Below, piece after piece: positions 1 through 8,169 of a stretch of DNA of 64,000 nt. The translations under genes were made by a program, and so were the position numbers. The stretch is from Phycisphaerales bacterium (GTDB taxonomy: Bacteria; Planctomycetota; Phycisphaerae; Phycisphaerales; UBA1924): contig JAIEUA010000003.1 of assembly GCA_019744815.1 (NCBI GenBank), forward strand, positions 248,001 through 312,000. Direction: 5' to 3'. The stretch's first letter is position 1. The number at the start of each line of letters is the position of its first letter. Below the pieces are notes generated by a model. That model worked only from the letters and a program-made list of their open reading frames with translations, was not told the DNA's origin and ran no database searches.

Positions 1-1
1 G

Positions 2-490
2 AACTCGGGGAGGGCAACCGATGCGAGCGAACGGATCGGTTCGTCGTCCCGCACTGGTTCACCGGGCAAGAGCGTTGACCGGCCGCAGCGATCCACGGCG
101 CCTGATCCCGCGTCCGCGAGCGATAACGAAGTGTTCGCGGCCCGGTTGTGGGTCCCCCGCCCGAAGCCGCCGGAGGTCGTGGTTGTGAAGGAGCCACCTC
201 CGCCGCCGCCCCCGCCGTTCAAGCTGCAGCTCATCGGTATCGAACGGAGCGAGAGCGGGGCGCGGGCGGTGATGGTGTTCGATCCGGAAACGATCAAGGT
301 GGCTCGGGTCGAGAGAGGCGCTACGACGGGACGCTACATCCTGGAACAAGTGGCGGCGGACGAAGCGGTGTTCGTGGACCATCGGTTCCCCGGGAGACCA
401 CGGCACGTCTTGAAGCTGCGGAAAGCCAGTGCACCCGTGACTCCTTTGAGGATTGTCGACGGTGCTGGGCAGATGGGGGGCAAGCCGTGA
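2..490 (+). CDS. GspC/PilP-like secretion protein, 5'-truncated
   Basis: The frame is open from the first bases of the window, so the N-terminus lies upstream. The visible part has a Ser/Arg-rich stretch, a Pro-rich linker (eight prolines in a row, about base 197-220) and a small beta-rich C-terminal domain starting FKLQLIGI. The domain pattern (hydrophobic-G start, GARA, a central V-x-x-G, a final LKLRK strand) resembles the homology region of type II secretion GspC or pilus PilP, inner-membrane-anchored periplasmic connectors. The stop overlaps the next start as GTGA, and the next two genes look like GspL/PilN and GspM/PilO, which supports an assembly-platform role. The family call rests on pattern and context only. 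Confidence 0.5.
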   Translation, partial: NSGRATDASERIGSSSRTGSPGKSVDRPQRSTAPDPASASDNEVFAARLWVPRPKPPEVVVVKEPPPPPPPPFKLQLIGIERSESGARAVMVFDPETIKVARVERGATTGRYILEQVAADEAVFVDHRFPGRPRHVLKLRKASAPVTPLRIVDGAGQMGGKP

Positions 491-1425
491 GTACAACAGG
501 TGACGGTCCGCGGCGTGAGGTCGTGCTGGACGAAAGACAGTTCTACTGGACGCTGATCGATTTGCCGTCGCCACTCCGTGGCGATCCGAACGCGCCCGGG
601 GCTCGCCTGTCGCTCGATGATGCCTTTCAGCGCAGCGTTCCGGAGGATCTTGAAACGCTGGCTGCACGATACGTCACCGTTTCGGAGCGAGAGGTGGTGG
701 GTTGTGCGATCGCGAGGGAACGCGTTCAGGCGGTGCTCGATTCCGACGCAGGGGTCGTCGTGCTGAGGCCCAAAGAGGTCCCCGAGGCGCTGCGGCCGCA
801 GCTGGACGGTCGTGGGATGACGAGCCGGGTTTTGTGGGAGCTCAACTTTCTGGTGGACGAGTTCGAAGCCCTGCCTGTGGCGAGATTGCGTCAATCGGTG
901 CGGCGTTGTGTGACGGCGGGGTTGGCGGGGCTGCTGCTCCTAACCGCTGGCGGTCTGTGGTTGCGAGCTGACGCGGAGACGCAAGAGGCGGCTCGTCTCA
1001 CGGCGCTCGCTGCGGCGATGCTTCGCGAGGTTTCACCTGGCCGACCGCCGGACGAGACCCTCGCGCAGGGGGCCGCGAGGCTGCACAAGGAGCTTGAGTT
1101 GCTCCTGAGATCGCGAGGCGCTGACGCCGTCCGAGTGCGCCCACGCGACGCGGGCGAGGCGCTGGCCGCATTGCTGGCGGCGTGGCCACCAGAGATCGAG
1201 ACTCGGGTCGCCAGCTTGCAGGTTCAGGAGGCTCAGATCACCCTGAACGTGGAGGTGCCGTCGATCGCGGCCGCCGAGGGCTTGGCGTCCGCCCTGGCAG
1301 GAGTGGCGGGGTGGACGCTTCGGCCCCCTCAGACCGAGGTTGCGGGCGGCGCTGCACGCGTGATGGCCACCTTCACGCCGGTCGCGCCTCCGGAGCGCGA
1401 GCGCCGAGAGGGAGGGCGGCTATGA
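487..1425 (+). CDS. GspL/PilN-like secretion platform protein
   Basis: About 312 aa. The GTG start overlaps the upstream stop (GTGA). The N-terminal ~135 residues are soluble and acidic. One membrane segment follows at about residues 141-160 (CVTAGLAGLLLLTAGGLWL), then a helical region and an alpha/beta C-terminal domain of about 100 residues. This order, cytoplasmic domain, single TM helix, coiled coil, ferredoxin-like periplasmic domain, is that of GspL/PilM-PilN platform proteins, which link the secretion ATPase to the inner-membrane complex. The N-terminal part is much shorter than a full actin-like GspL domain. No diagnostic motif is visible, so the identity is inferred from architecture and position between GspC- and GspM-like genes. 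Confidence 0.5.
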   Translation: MSTTGDGPRREVVLDERQFYWTLIDLPSPLRGDPNAPGARLSLDDAFQRSVPEDLETLAARYVTVSEREVVGCAIARERVQAVLDSDAGVVVLRPKEVPEALRPQLDGRGMTSRVLWELNFLVDEFEALPVARLRQSVRRCVTAGLAGLLLLTAGGLWLRADAETQEAARLTALAAAMLREVSPGRPPDETLAQGAARLHKELELLLRSRGADAVRVRPRDAGEALAALLAAWPPEIETRVASLQVQEAQITLNVEVPSIAAAEGLASALAGVAGWTLRPPQTEVAGGAARVMATFTPVAPPERERREGGRL

Positions 1426-2027
1426 CCCTGCGGCAGGGAACGACGATCGAACTGTTGTTGCTCGCGGCGGCGGTGGTGGCGGGCGGCGCCGTTGCCTGGA
1501 CCAGCTCAAATTGGTGGAACGCGTGCCAGAACCGAGCGAAAGCAGAGTCGTCGTTGCGGGAGATCGCAGCTCTGATCGAGCGCGTGAACGACGCGAGGGC
1601 GATGCCTGTGGTGCTCTTCGAGGAAACGCACACTGTGGACCACCTGTCCATGGTGAGCGACGCCCTCGGCCGAGCGGGGATCGCGGGGACGGTGCTTCGT
1701 CGTGTGCAACCCGAGGGAGAGCGCGGCCAGCAGCAAATGCTGGGAGTCGGGCTGCCGATCCGCCGGGTCGGGATGCGGGTGGAGCTTGAGCGGATCACGC
1801 TGCCCGAGATCGGAAGGTTTCTCGCGGCTTGGCGGTTCAGCAATCCGGCGTGGATTCCCGTGCTGATCAACCTCACCCCGCACACGCAAAGGGAGGAAAG
1901 CGAGGCAGAACAGATACCTCAGTGGAGCCTGGGACTGTCGATCGCGGCGGTGTATCTCACGCCGCCTCGAGCAGGTGTTGCCTCGGCAGCGACCGAAGGG
2001 AGCGACGCCGCAGGTGGTGCGCGATGA
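1422..2027 (+). CDS. GspM/PilO-like secretion protein
   Basis: 201 aa, ATG start overlapping the upstream stop (ATGA). A short cytoplasmic N-terminus is followed by one TM helix (about residues 9-27), a helical stretch with heptad-like spacing (residues 35-60) and a periplasmic alpha/beta domain. GspM and PilO have this size and layout; they dimerise with GspL/PilN through the coiled coil and ferredoxin-like fold. The C-terminus is Ala/Gly/Ser-rich and probably disordered. It is the third member of a tightly overlapping operon. An unrelated single-pass protein cannot be excluded from sequence alone. Confidence 0.5.
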   Translation: MTLRQGTTIELLLLAAAVVAGGAVAWTSSNWWNACQNRAKAESSLREIAALIERVNDARAMPVVLFEETHTVDHLSMVSDALGRAGIAGTVLRRVQPEGERGQQQMLGVGLPIRRVGMRVELERITLPEIGRFLAAWRFSNPAWIPVLINLTPHTQREESEAEQIPQWSLGLSIAAVYLTPPRAGVASAATEGSDAAGGAR

Positions 2028-2092
2028 AGGAGTTTCCAAGGTCGCGTCGTGATGGCAGGCAACACGTGCACGGAAAGGGGATTGAGGGATGA
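2024..2092 (+). CDS. 22-residue linking ORF
   Basis: A 22-codon reading frame starting MKEFPRSRRDG. Its ATG overlaps the stop of the GspM-like gene (ATGA at 2024-2027) and its TGA overlaps the ATG of the TPR lipoprotein gene (ATGA at 2089-2092). It therefore continues the chain of 4-nt overlaps in this operon. The peptide is basic and polar, with no signal or membrane segment. It may be a small gene, a relay that keeps ribosomes moving through the operon, or a decayed gene. I recognise no family. Confidence 0.35.
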   Translation: MKEFPRSRRDGRQHVHGKGIEG

Positions 2093-2793
2093 GCTTCCAA
2101 AGTTGGTTCGGCGTGGATCACTCCTCTAGGAAATCAACGAGCTTGGGTGTTGGGGCGGGACGTTGGCGCGCGTGGGCGGCCTCGGTTGTTGTCGTCTGCG
2201 AACTCGCATTCGTGGCGGGATGCGTCTCTCAGCAGTCGCGTGGGCCGTACGCGCCCGTAACGGCGGGCGATCGCGACACGGCGAAGGCGACCGCTCTCAA
2301 CGCCGAGGCAACGAAGATCCTCGAACGGGCCGACGCGACGAGTGATCCCCGCGCCATGAAGAGGGCCGAAGAGCTTCTCCGCGAGGCCCTCAGCGCGGAC
2401 CTGTACTTCGGCCCGGCGCACAACAACCTCGGGGCGATCTTCCTGGCTCGCGGCGAGTTGTACAACGCGGCGTCGGAGTTTGAATGGGCCCGCAAGCTCA
2501 TGCCGGGTCACCCCGACCCACGGGTCAATCTCGCGATCACGCTGGAGTCCGCGGGCCGCATCGACGACGCGATGGCAACCTATCGGACCGCGCTCGAAGT
2601 CCTCCCCGACGACATCGCGGCCATGCAAGGGCTCACGAGGCTCCAGGTACGCACGGGAAGACGAGACCAGGAGACGGCCCGGATGCTGTCGGAGATCGCG
2701 ATGCGCGGCGAGACGAAGCAGTGGCGTGACTGGGCGATCGAGGCCGGGCTGGCACGAGGTGTCGGCACCGCTCGCGGGGCGGGCGAGCCGTAG
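2089..2793 (+). CDS. TPR-repeat lipoprotein
   Basis: 234 aa. The start is backed by a purine-rich site (GAGGG) just upstream and by ATGA coupling. The N-terminus is a long basic lipoprotein signal with a lipobox ending VAGC (Cys45), so the product is probably lipid-anchored outside the inner membrane. Residues about 65-190 form tetratricopeptide repeats; FGPAHNNLGAIFLARG and PDPRVNLAITLESAG show the usual small/large residue pattern. TPR lipoproteins such as PilF/PilW act as pilotins for outer-membrane secretins. The operon position makes a similar helper role plausible, but that is inference. Confidence 0.75.
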   Translation: MSFQSWFGVDHSSRKSTSLGVGAGRWRAWAASVVVVCELAFVAGCVSQQSRGPYAPVTAGDRDTAKATALNAEATKILERADATSDPRAMKRAEELLREALSADLYFGPAHNNLGAIFLARGELYNAASEFEWARKLMPGHPDPRVNLAITLESAGRIDDAMATYRTALEVLPDDIAAMQGLTRLQVRTGRRDQETARMLSEIAMRGETKQWRDWAIEAGLARGVGTARGAGEP

Positions 2794-3291
2794 AAGCTTG
2801 CGGCCGCGGGCCAGAGCCCTGATGGATGGAACGATGAACAGCGAATGCAAACGGGCTGAAGATGTCTAGTCCGGTGGCCAAACGGCCACAGCCGGGCTCG
2901 CCATTGGACGAACCCGAACCGGCCTTGACGAGTCTTGGCGTGGCGAATGAGCGCCCCGATCGATGGTGTGCTGTTTCGCTCGGACAGCGACTCCGCCTCG
3001 ATGGTCCTTCCCGTCCGCCGCGCCTTGCCCGGCCCCATTCGGTGGGTCTACGGCCCTGGCTGGAATGTGGACGGTTAGCATTTGTTCCTCTCCCGCGAAG
3101 GGAATCGGCTCAGAGTTCCATAGAGCAGCCCCGCTCGGGAGCCTGTTCACCCCCAGAACGATCGCGACCGCCTTTTCCGGGATCCCTTGCCCGCTCCCAA
3201 TTCTGGTATGCTCCTCCACTTGGTATGTTCGTGGGGTTCTGCGGTTTTGGCGGGGAGCTGAGGCGCGGGATTCGGTGCGTTGGAGGGTCAC
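2794..3291. other. 498-nt intergenic region upstream of the ECF sigma gene
   Basis: No convincing gene on either strand. A short hairpin (GTGGCC, loop AAAC, GGCCAC) at 2874-2889 lies about 80 nt after the TPR gene and might end that transcript, though no T-run follows. A TTGACG hexamer at 2925-2930 has no good -10 partner, and TATGCT near 3206 has no well-spaced -35. The promoter of the sigma/kinase operon probably lies here but I cannot place it. Long antisense frames entering this region are shadows of the kinase gene. Confidence 0.5.
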
Positions 3292-3864
3292 ATGGATGGT
3301 GCGGGGCCGAACTCGGAGGGGGGCGTGCATGCGCCGGTGCACGAGTCGCTGCATGAGCTCTATGAGCAGCTCCGCGGGATTGCTCGGGCCCAGATGTCGG
3401 CGGAGCGGGCCGATCACACCCTGCAGGCGACGGCGCTGGTGCACGAGGCGTTTCTGCGGCTGCAGAAGCGGGTGACCCTCAGCCGCGAGGACCGAACGCT
3501 GTGGCTGGCCGCGGCGGCCGAGGAGATGCGTCGCATCCTGATCGATCACGCCCGGGCACGGGCCGCGGTGAAGCGAGGCGGGGGCCGCCCCAAGTCCGGG
3601 GTTGATGTCGCAAGTCTTGCGGATCTCGTCGCTTGCGACGACCCGGCGCGGGTGGTGGCACTGGATCAGGCATTTTCCCGCCTTGAGGGGGTGGACCCCC
3701 GTGCCGCGGACGTTGTCCGGCTGCGGTTCTATCTGGGGTTGTCGGTGGACGAGACGGCGGAGGGCTTGTCGATCTCGCGGCGGAGCGTGCTGCGGGACTG
3801 GGAGTTCGCCCGTGCGTTCCTGTTCGCGGCGGTGGAGGAAGTTTCGGGTGCAGACGGGGAGTAG
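3292..3864 (+). CDS. ECF-type RNA polymerase sigma factor (planctomycete type)
   Basis: 190 aa. The ATG at 3292 is chosen because GGAGGG lies 4-5 nt upstream; a TTG at 3280 is in frame but less likely. The sigma-2 region begins LHELYEQLRGIARAQM and continues with HTLQATALVHEAFLRLQ. The sigma-4 region (ADVVRLRFYLGLSVDETAEGLSISRRSVLRDW) has a helix-turn-helix pattern. This matches the ECF family (TIGR02999/PF07638 type) that is abundant in planctomycetes and often beside a Ser/Thr kinase, as here 42 nt downstream. No anti-sigma gene is adjacent. I infer that the kinase regulates the sigma factor. Confidence 0.9.
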   Translation: MDGAGPNSEGGVHAPVHESLHELYEQLRGIARAQMSAERADHTLQATALVHEAFLRLQKRVTLSREDRTLWLAAAAEEMRRILIDHARARAAVKRGGGRPKSGVDVASLADLVACDDPARVVALDQAFSRLEGVDPRAADVVRLRFYLGLSVDETAEGLSISRRSVLRDWEFARAFLFAAVEEVSGADGE

Positions 3865-3906
3865 CGGCCCGTGCACAGACACCTGCGGTATTCGTGAAGC
3901 AGACTC

Positions 3907-6900
3907 ATGGCGGAACCCGACCACCTCAAGTCGATCTTCCTGGCGGCGCTGGCGGTGCCCAAGGAGGCTCGCGCCGCGCTGCTGGACGAACGCTGCGGCG
4001 GAGACCACGGGCTGCGCGAGCAGGTGGAGCGTCTGCTGTCGGTTGGGGATCGGGCTGGGGGGTTCATGAATAGCCCGACGGCGGAGCTTCCCGGGCGAGG
4101 CGCGCGTGCGATCTCGCGCGGCTCTCGCATAGGTTCGTACAAGCTGTTGGAGCAGATCGGTCAGGGCGCGTTCGGTACGGTGTACCTGGCGGAGCAGCAG
4201 CAGCCCTTTGTGAGGCGGGTGGCCCTCAAGGTGCTGCGGGCCGATCTGGTTGGTCGCGACGTACTCGCCCGGTTCGAGGCCGAGCGCCAAGCGTTGGCGA
4301 TGATGGACCACCCGCACATCGCGAAGATTCTCGACGCGGGCGAGGACGGTGAGGGACGGCCGTATTTCGCGATGGACCTCGTGGTGGGCTGCTCGATCAC
4401 GGAATACTGCGACGAGCAGCGGTTGGGGATCCGCGAGCGACTGGAGTTGTTCGAGCAGGTCTGCCTGGCAACGCAGCACGCCCACTCCCGCGGGGTGATG
4501 CACCGCGACATCAAGCCTTCCAACATTCTGGTTTCCACGCGTGACGGACGGCCGCACGCGACGATGATCGATTTCGGCATCGCGAAAGCGACGCAGGCGA
4601 GGCTGACAGAGAAGACGCTGGCGACGGCGTTTCGGGCCTTTGTGGGCACGCCGCAGTACATGAGTCCGGAACAGGCGTCGGGCTCTCTGGACATCGACAC
4701 GCGAACCGACGTGTACTCGCTGGGCGTTTTGCTGTACGAATTGATCACGGGGCAGACGCCGTTCGCCGATCGGCCGCTGGAGAAGATTGGTCTGGTGGAG
4801 CTGCTGCGTGTGATCCGCGAGGTTGAGCCGGATCGGCCGAGCACGCGGCTCTCTCGCCTGCCGCATCAAGAACCCACCAAGGACGGCTCGTCGCTGGTCA
4901 TTCCGACGGTCTCGGACACCGCGCGGGAAACAGCAATCAGCGCAAGCCCCGAGCCGGTGCTGGGCCGCGAGCCCGACTCGGCAACGCCGACGCTCGAGAA
5001 GGTAGCCCGTTTCCTTCGAGAGGACCCAAGCCGACTCGCGGGCGCGATCCGCGGCGAGCTGGACTGGATCGTGATGAAGGCGATCGACAAGGATCGCGCC
5101 CGGCGCTATCTCACCGCCAGCGCGCTCGGAGCAGACGTTCGGAGATTCCTTGAAGGGCAGCCGATCAGCGCCGCGCCGCCGTCGCGAACTTACCGCCTGC
5201 GGAAGTTCGCTCAGCAGAACCGGCTGATCGCGGGGCTGGCGGTGGTGAGCGTGCTGACGCTGGTGGGGTTGGTCGCGGTGCTGGGGACGGCGCTGCACGG
5301 GCAGTATTCGAACAACCGAGCGCTTGCGGTGAAGGAGTCGGAAGCCCAGGACGCGAAGGCATACGCCGAGGCTGCGCTCGCGATGGCTACTACGGAACGC
5401 GCCAGGGCCGAGGTCGCGACCCGCATCGCGGAGGAGGCACGCGATCAAGCGCGCCGCGAGTCGTACATGGCGAACATCCGGGCGGCTGAGCTGGCCTCAA
5501 GCCGCAACGAGCGGGCGGTGCTGCGCGAGGCGCTGGCCGGATGCGACGAGTCGCTGCGTGGCTGGGAGTGGAGTTTCCTCGCGGCGCGCGCCGACGACGC
5601 GACCCGGGTGCTGACCGCGGGACTCGCACGCGTGAGCTTCGTGGCCTCCAGCCCGGATGGATCGCGCGGGCTTTTCGGGACGCAGGATCTTGGCCTCGCG
5701 ATGCTCGATCCGGCGTCGGGTGCGACGTTCTCGTTCCCCAAGGCGGCGCTGGACCAGTTCATCCTGGCGGGCGGGTTCGCGGCCGACGGGGCCAGGGTCA
5801 TCACGATCTCGGGCGACGGATATGTACGCACCTGGAGTACCGCGACGATGACCGAGCGGGAGAGGCTCCTGACACCGGGCGGCTACCGCGTCCGGTGCGG
5901 CGCGGTGAGCCCCAACGGGCGGATCGTGGTGGTCGGCTGCTCCGACGGCTGGGTGCGGCGGGTCGACACCGCGCGGGGTCGGATCGAGGACATCCCGGAC
6001 GTTCATTCGTCCGATGTCGTACGCGTGGCGTTCTCCGGCGACTCGGACCGTCTCGTCGCCGGGGCCGCCGATGGCTGGATCGCGGTCGTCGATCTGCGGA
6101 CCGGCAAGACCACCGGCAAGTCGCGTCCGCTCGACGCTCCGGTGACGGCCCTGGCGTTTGCTCCCGACGGCAAGAGCATCGCGGCTTCCTGGATGGGTGG
6201 CACGACGTCCATTCTCGACCCAGCGACATGTAAGCCTGTCCGCGAGCTACGAACCTCGTCTGATCGCAATCTCGATCTCGCCTTCGCGCCCGAATCACGG
6301 CGGATCGCTGTGGCCGATGGCTTGAACGTTCGCTTTTACGACATCAATACCGGGCTGGAACTCGCGGAGTTCCGAGGGCAAGACAGCCCCGTGACGGCGG
6401 TGGCGTTTGTTGGGTCCGCGACGTTGTTGGCAGGAGCGGCCGACGGCAAGGTGCGATGGTTTGACTCGCGCCAAGTCCGCGACACCTGGCGGTTCGCCGG
6501 TCAGATCACCGACGGGCGTCGCTCGATCAGTCGCGACGGATCGCGGGTCGTGCTGGTTCGGGCCGGACGGGTGGAGGTGCGCGACATCGAGTCCGGCCGG
6601 GTCGTCGGTGACTTCGAGACCAAGGGGGTTGATACCGGCGCGGCGTCGTTCTCGCCAGACGGAAAGAACTTGGTGGTGTGGGACGAGCGGGGGGAGGAGG
6701 GAAAGAACTGGACCGGCCGCGGGGTGGTGCTGGATGCGTGGACCGGCGAGATCGTGCGGCGGCTGGCGCCCGTGCAGGAGATCCTTCCCAACGACGCGGC
6801 CACGAGCGGCGGATATCACGCCGCCGCCTTCAGCCCCGACGGGCAGACGATCGCCTTCCCGGCGTCGGGTTGGCGGTGCGTGGTGTTCGACTGGAGCACC

Positions 6901-8169
6901 AAGGAACGCCGCTTCATGATCGAGCATCAGGGAGCCGTCAACGACGCGGTGTACTCGCCGAACGGCGATCTCATCGCGACCGCCTCTGACGATGGCACGG
7001 CGAAGCTGACCAGGGCCAGCGACGGCAGTCCCGTCCGTGCGCTCCCGGAGCGGCCGCTGGAGACATCTGTGCGCTCGGTCACCTTCAGCCCCGCGGGCAC
7101 CGCGATCGCGACCGTGACGAGCGATCAGACCATCCGTGTCTGGCGGGTGGCCGACGGCGAGCCGATCGGAGCGCTGCAGTTGGACGACGTGGTGGGTTCG
7201 ATCATCCAGCTCACCGACGACGGCACACGGCTGTTGGTGTCGACCGGCGAGCGCCGGATTCGGCTGTGTGATCCGAGCACCGGCATCCAGCTCGCCGAGT
7301 TCGAGGACGACTCACACCTGTCCGTCTTCGAGCTCAGTCCCGACGGCGAGCGGATCCTGGGCGTCGGGCGGGACGCGGCGGTGCGGCTGCGCAGCGTGCG
7401 CGACGATTGCCGCGGCATCATGACCCTTCGAGGGCACAGGATGGACCCGTTCTTCGCCACATTCTTGCGCGACGGGCGGATCCTCTCGGCGAGCCGATCG
7501 GAAACGATCCTTTGGGACGCCGCCGCCGCCCGAGAGCGGGCCGCACGCCACGACGAAGCCGATCGGACGCGAGAGATGATGGAGGCTCGCTACGGGCCGC
7601 GGCTCGCGAACGCTGACGACGCGTTGTCGGTGAGCGCGGACATCGCGCGAGACGCCTCGCTTTCACAGCCGCAGCGTCTGGCCGCGGCGGCGATCGTCAC
7701 GGCAGAGATCAACCGGCGGCGGTACCTGGCCGCGCATCACCGGACCGAGGTCGCGGAGCTGGCGACGCCCACGGCCACTCCAGGTGACCTTGAGAAGGCT
7801 ATCAAGCTCGCCCGCGAGGCCCGGAAGCTCGAGCCGCGGGCCTCTTCGCACGCGGTGGATCTGGCCCTTGCGCTGTATCAGGCGGAGCGGTTCAAGGACG
7901 CCGCGCACGCGTGGCGTGATGCCGGCTTGCTGCTGTCCAAAGAGCAAGACGGCCAAGAGCTCGGTCGCGTTCGGCCGCAGTGGGCCGCGTACCTGGTGAT
8001 CTCGCTCTGGAAGGCGGGCGACAAGCGCGAAGCGGTCCTGGAACTGGACCACCTGCGTGGACTGATCTCGAAGCATCACACGACATGCGATTGTTCTCGC
8101 TACCTGCTCGAAGCCGAGTCGGTGGTGCGTCCAGAGATGAACAACCCGTTTTTAGGAGTTGAGCCATGA
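3907..8169 (+). CDS. membrane Ser/Thr protein kinase with WD40 repeats
   Basis: 1420 aa. The kinase domain spans about residues 75-390. It has a glycine loop G85-Q-G-A-F-G90, catalytic Lys108 in VALKVL, HRD at 199-201 followed by IKPSN, and DFG at 222-224, so it looks active. One TM helix at about 440-462 separates it from a helical linker rich in Ala/Glu/Arg (about 470-530). A WD40-like beta-propeller follows (about 560-1195, repeated SPDG-type turns), then TPR-like helices (about 1280-1410). Kinase inside and propeller outside is a common planctomycete Hanks-kinase layout; the propeller probably senses or scaffolds. It lies 42 nt behind the ECF gene and overlaps the next gene as ATGA. Confidence 0.92.
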   Translation: MAEPDHLKSIFLAALAVPKEARAALLDERCGGDHGLREQVERLLSVGDRAGGFMNSPTAELPGRGARAISRGSRIGSYKLLEQIGQGAFGTVYLAEQQQPFVRRVALKVLRADLVGRDVLARFEAERQALAMMDHPHIAKILDAGEDGEGRPYFAMDLVVGCSITEYCDEQRLGIRERLELFEQVCLATQHAHSRGVMHRDIKPSNILVSTRDGRPHATMIDFGIAKATQARLTEKTLATAFRAFVGTPQYMSPEQASGSLDIDTRTDVYSLGVLLYELITGQTPFADRPLEKIGLVELLRVIREVEPDRPSTRLSRLPHQEPTKDGSSLVIPTVSDTARETAISASPEPVLGREPDSATPTLEKVARFLREDPSRLAGAIRGELDWIVMKAIDKDRARRYLTASALGADVRRFLEGQPISAAPPSRTYRLRKFAQQNRLIAGLAVVSVLTLVGLVAVLGTALHGQYSNNRALAVKESEAQDAKAYAEAALAMATTERARAEVATRIAEEARDQARRESYMANIRAAELASSRNERAVLREALAGCDESLRGWEWSFLAARADDATRVLTAGLARVSFVASSPDGSRGLFGTQDLGLAMLDPASGATFSFPKAALDQFILAGGFAADGARVITISGDGYVRTWSTATMTERERLLTPGGYRVRCGAVSPNGRIVVVGCSDGWVRRVDTARGRIEDIPDVHSSDVVRVAFSGDSDRLVAGAADGWIAVVDLRTGKTTGKSRPLDAPVTALAFAPDGKSIAASWMGGTTSILDPATCKPVRELRTSSDRNLDLAFAPESRRIAVADGLNVRFYDINTGLELAEFRGQDSPVTAVAFVGSATLLAGAADGKVRWFDSRQVRDTWRFAGQITDGRRSISRDGSRVVLVRAGRVEVRDIESGRVVGDFETKGVDTGAASFSPDGKNLVVWDERGEEGKNWTGRGVVLDAWTGEIVRRLAPVQEILPNDAATSGGYHAAAFSPDGQTIAFPASGWRCVVFDWSTKERRFMIEHQGAVNDAVYSPNGDLIATASDDGTAKLTRASDGSPVRALPERPLETSVRSVTFSPAGTAIATVTSDQTIRVWRVADGEPIGALQLDDVVGSIIQLTDDGTRLLVSTGERRIRLCDPSTGIQLAEFEDDSHLSVFELSPDGERILGVGRDAAVRLRSVRDDCRGIMTLRGHRMDPFFATFLRDGRILSASRSETILWDAAAARERAARHDEADRTREMMEARYGPRLANADDALSVSADIARDASLSQPQRLAAAAIVTAEINRRRYLAAHHRTEVAELATPTATPGDLEKAIKLAREARKLEPRASSHAVDLALALYQAERFKDAAHAWRDAGLLLSKEQDGQELGRVRPQWAAYLVISLWKAGDKREAVLELDHLRGLISKHHTTCDCSRYLLEAESVVRPEMNNPFLGVEP

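Noticed and set aside
2866..5448. 860-codon open frame on the minus strand
   Set aside because: It is antisense to the Ser/Thr kinase and has the Arg/His/Leu-rich composition of a high-GC shadow frame.
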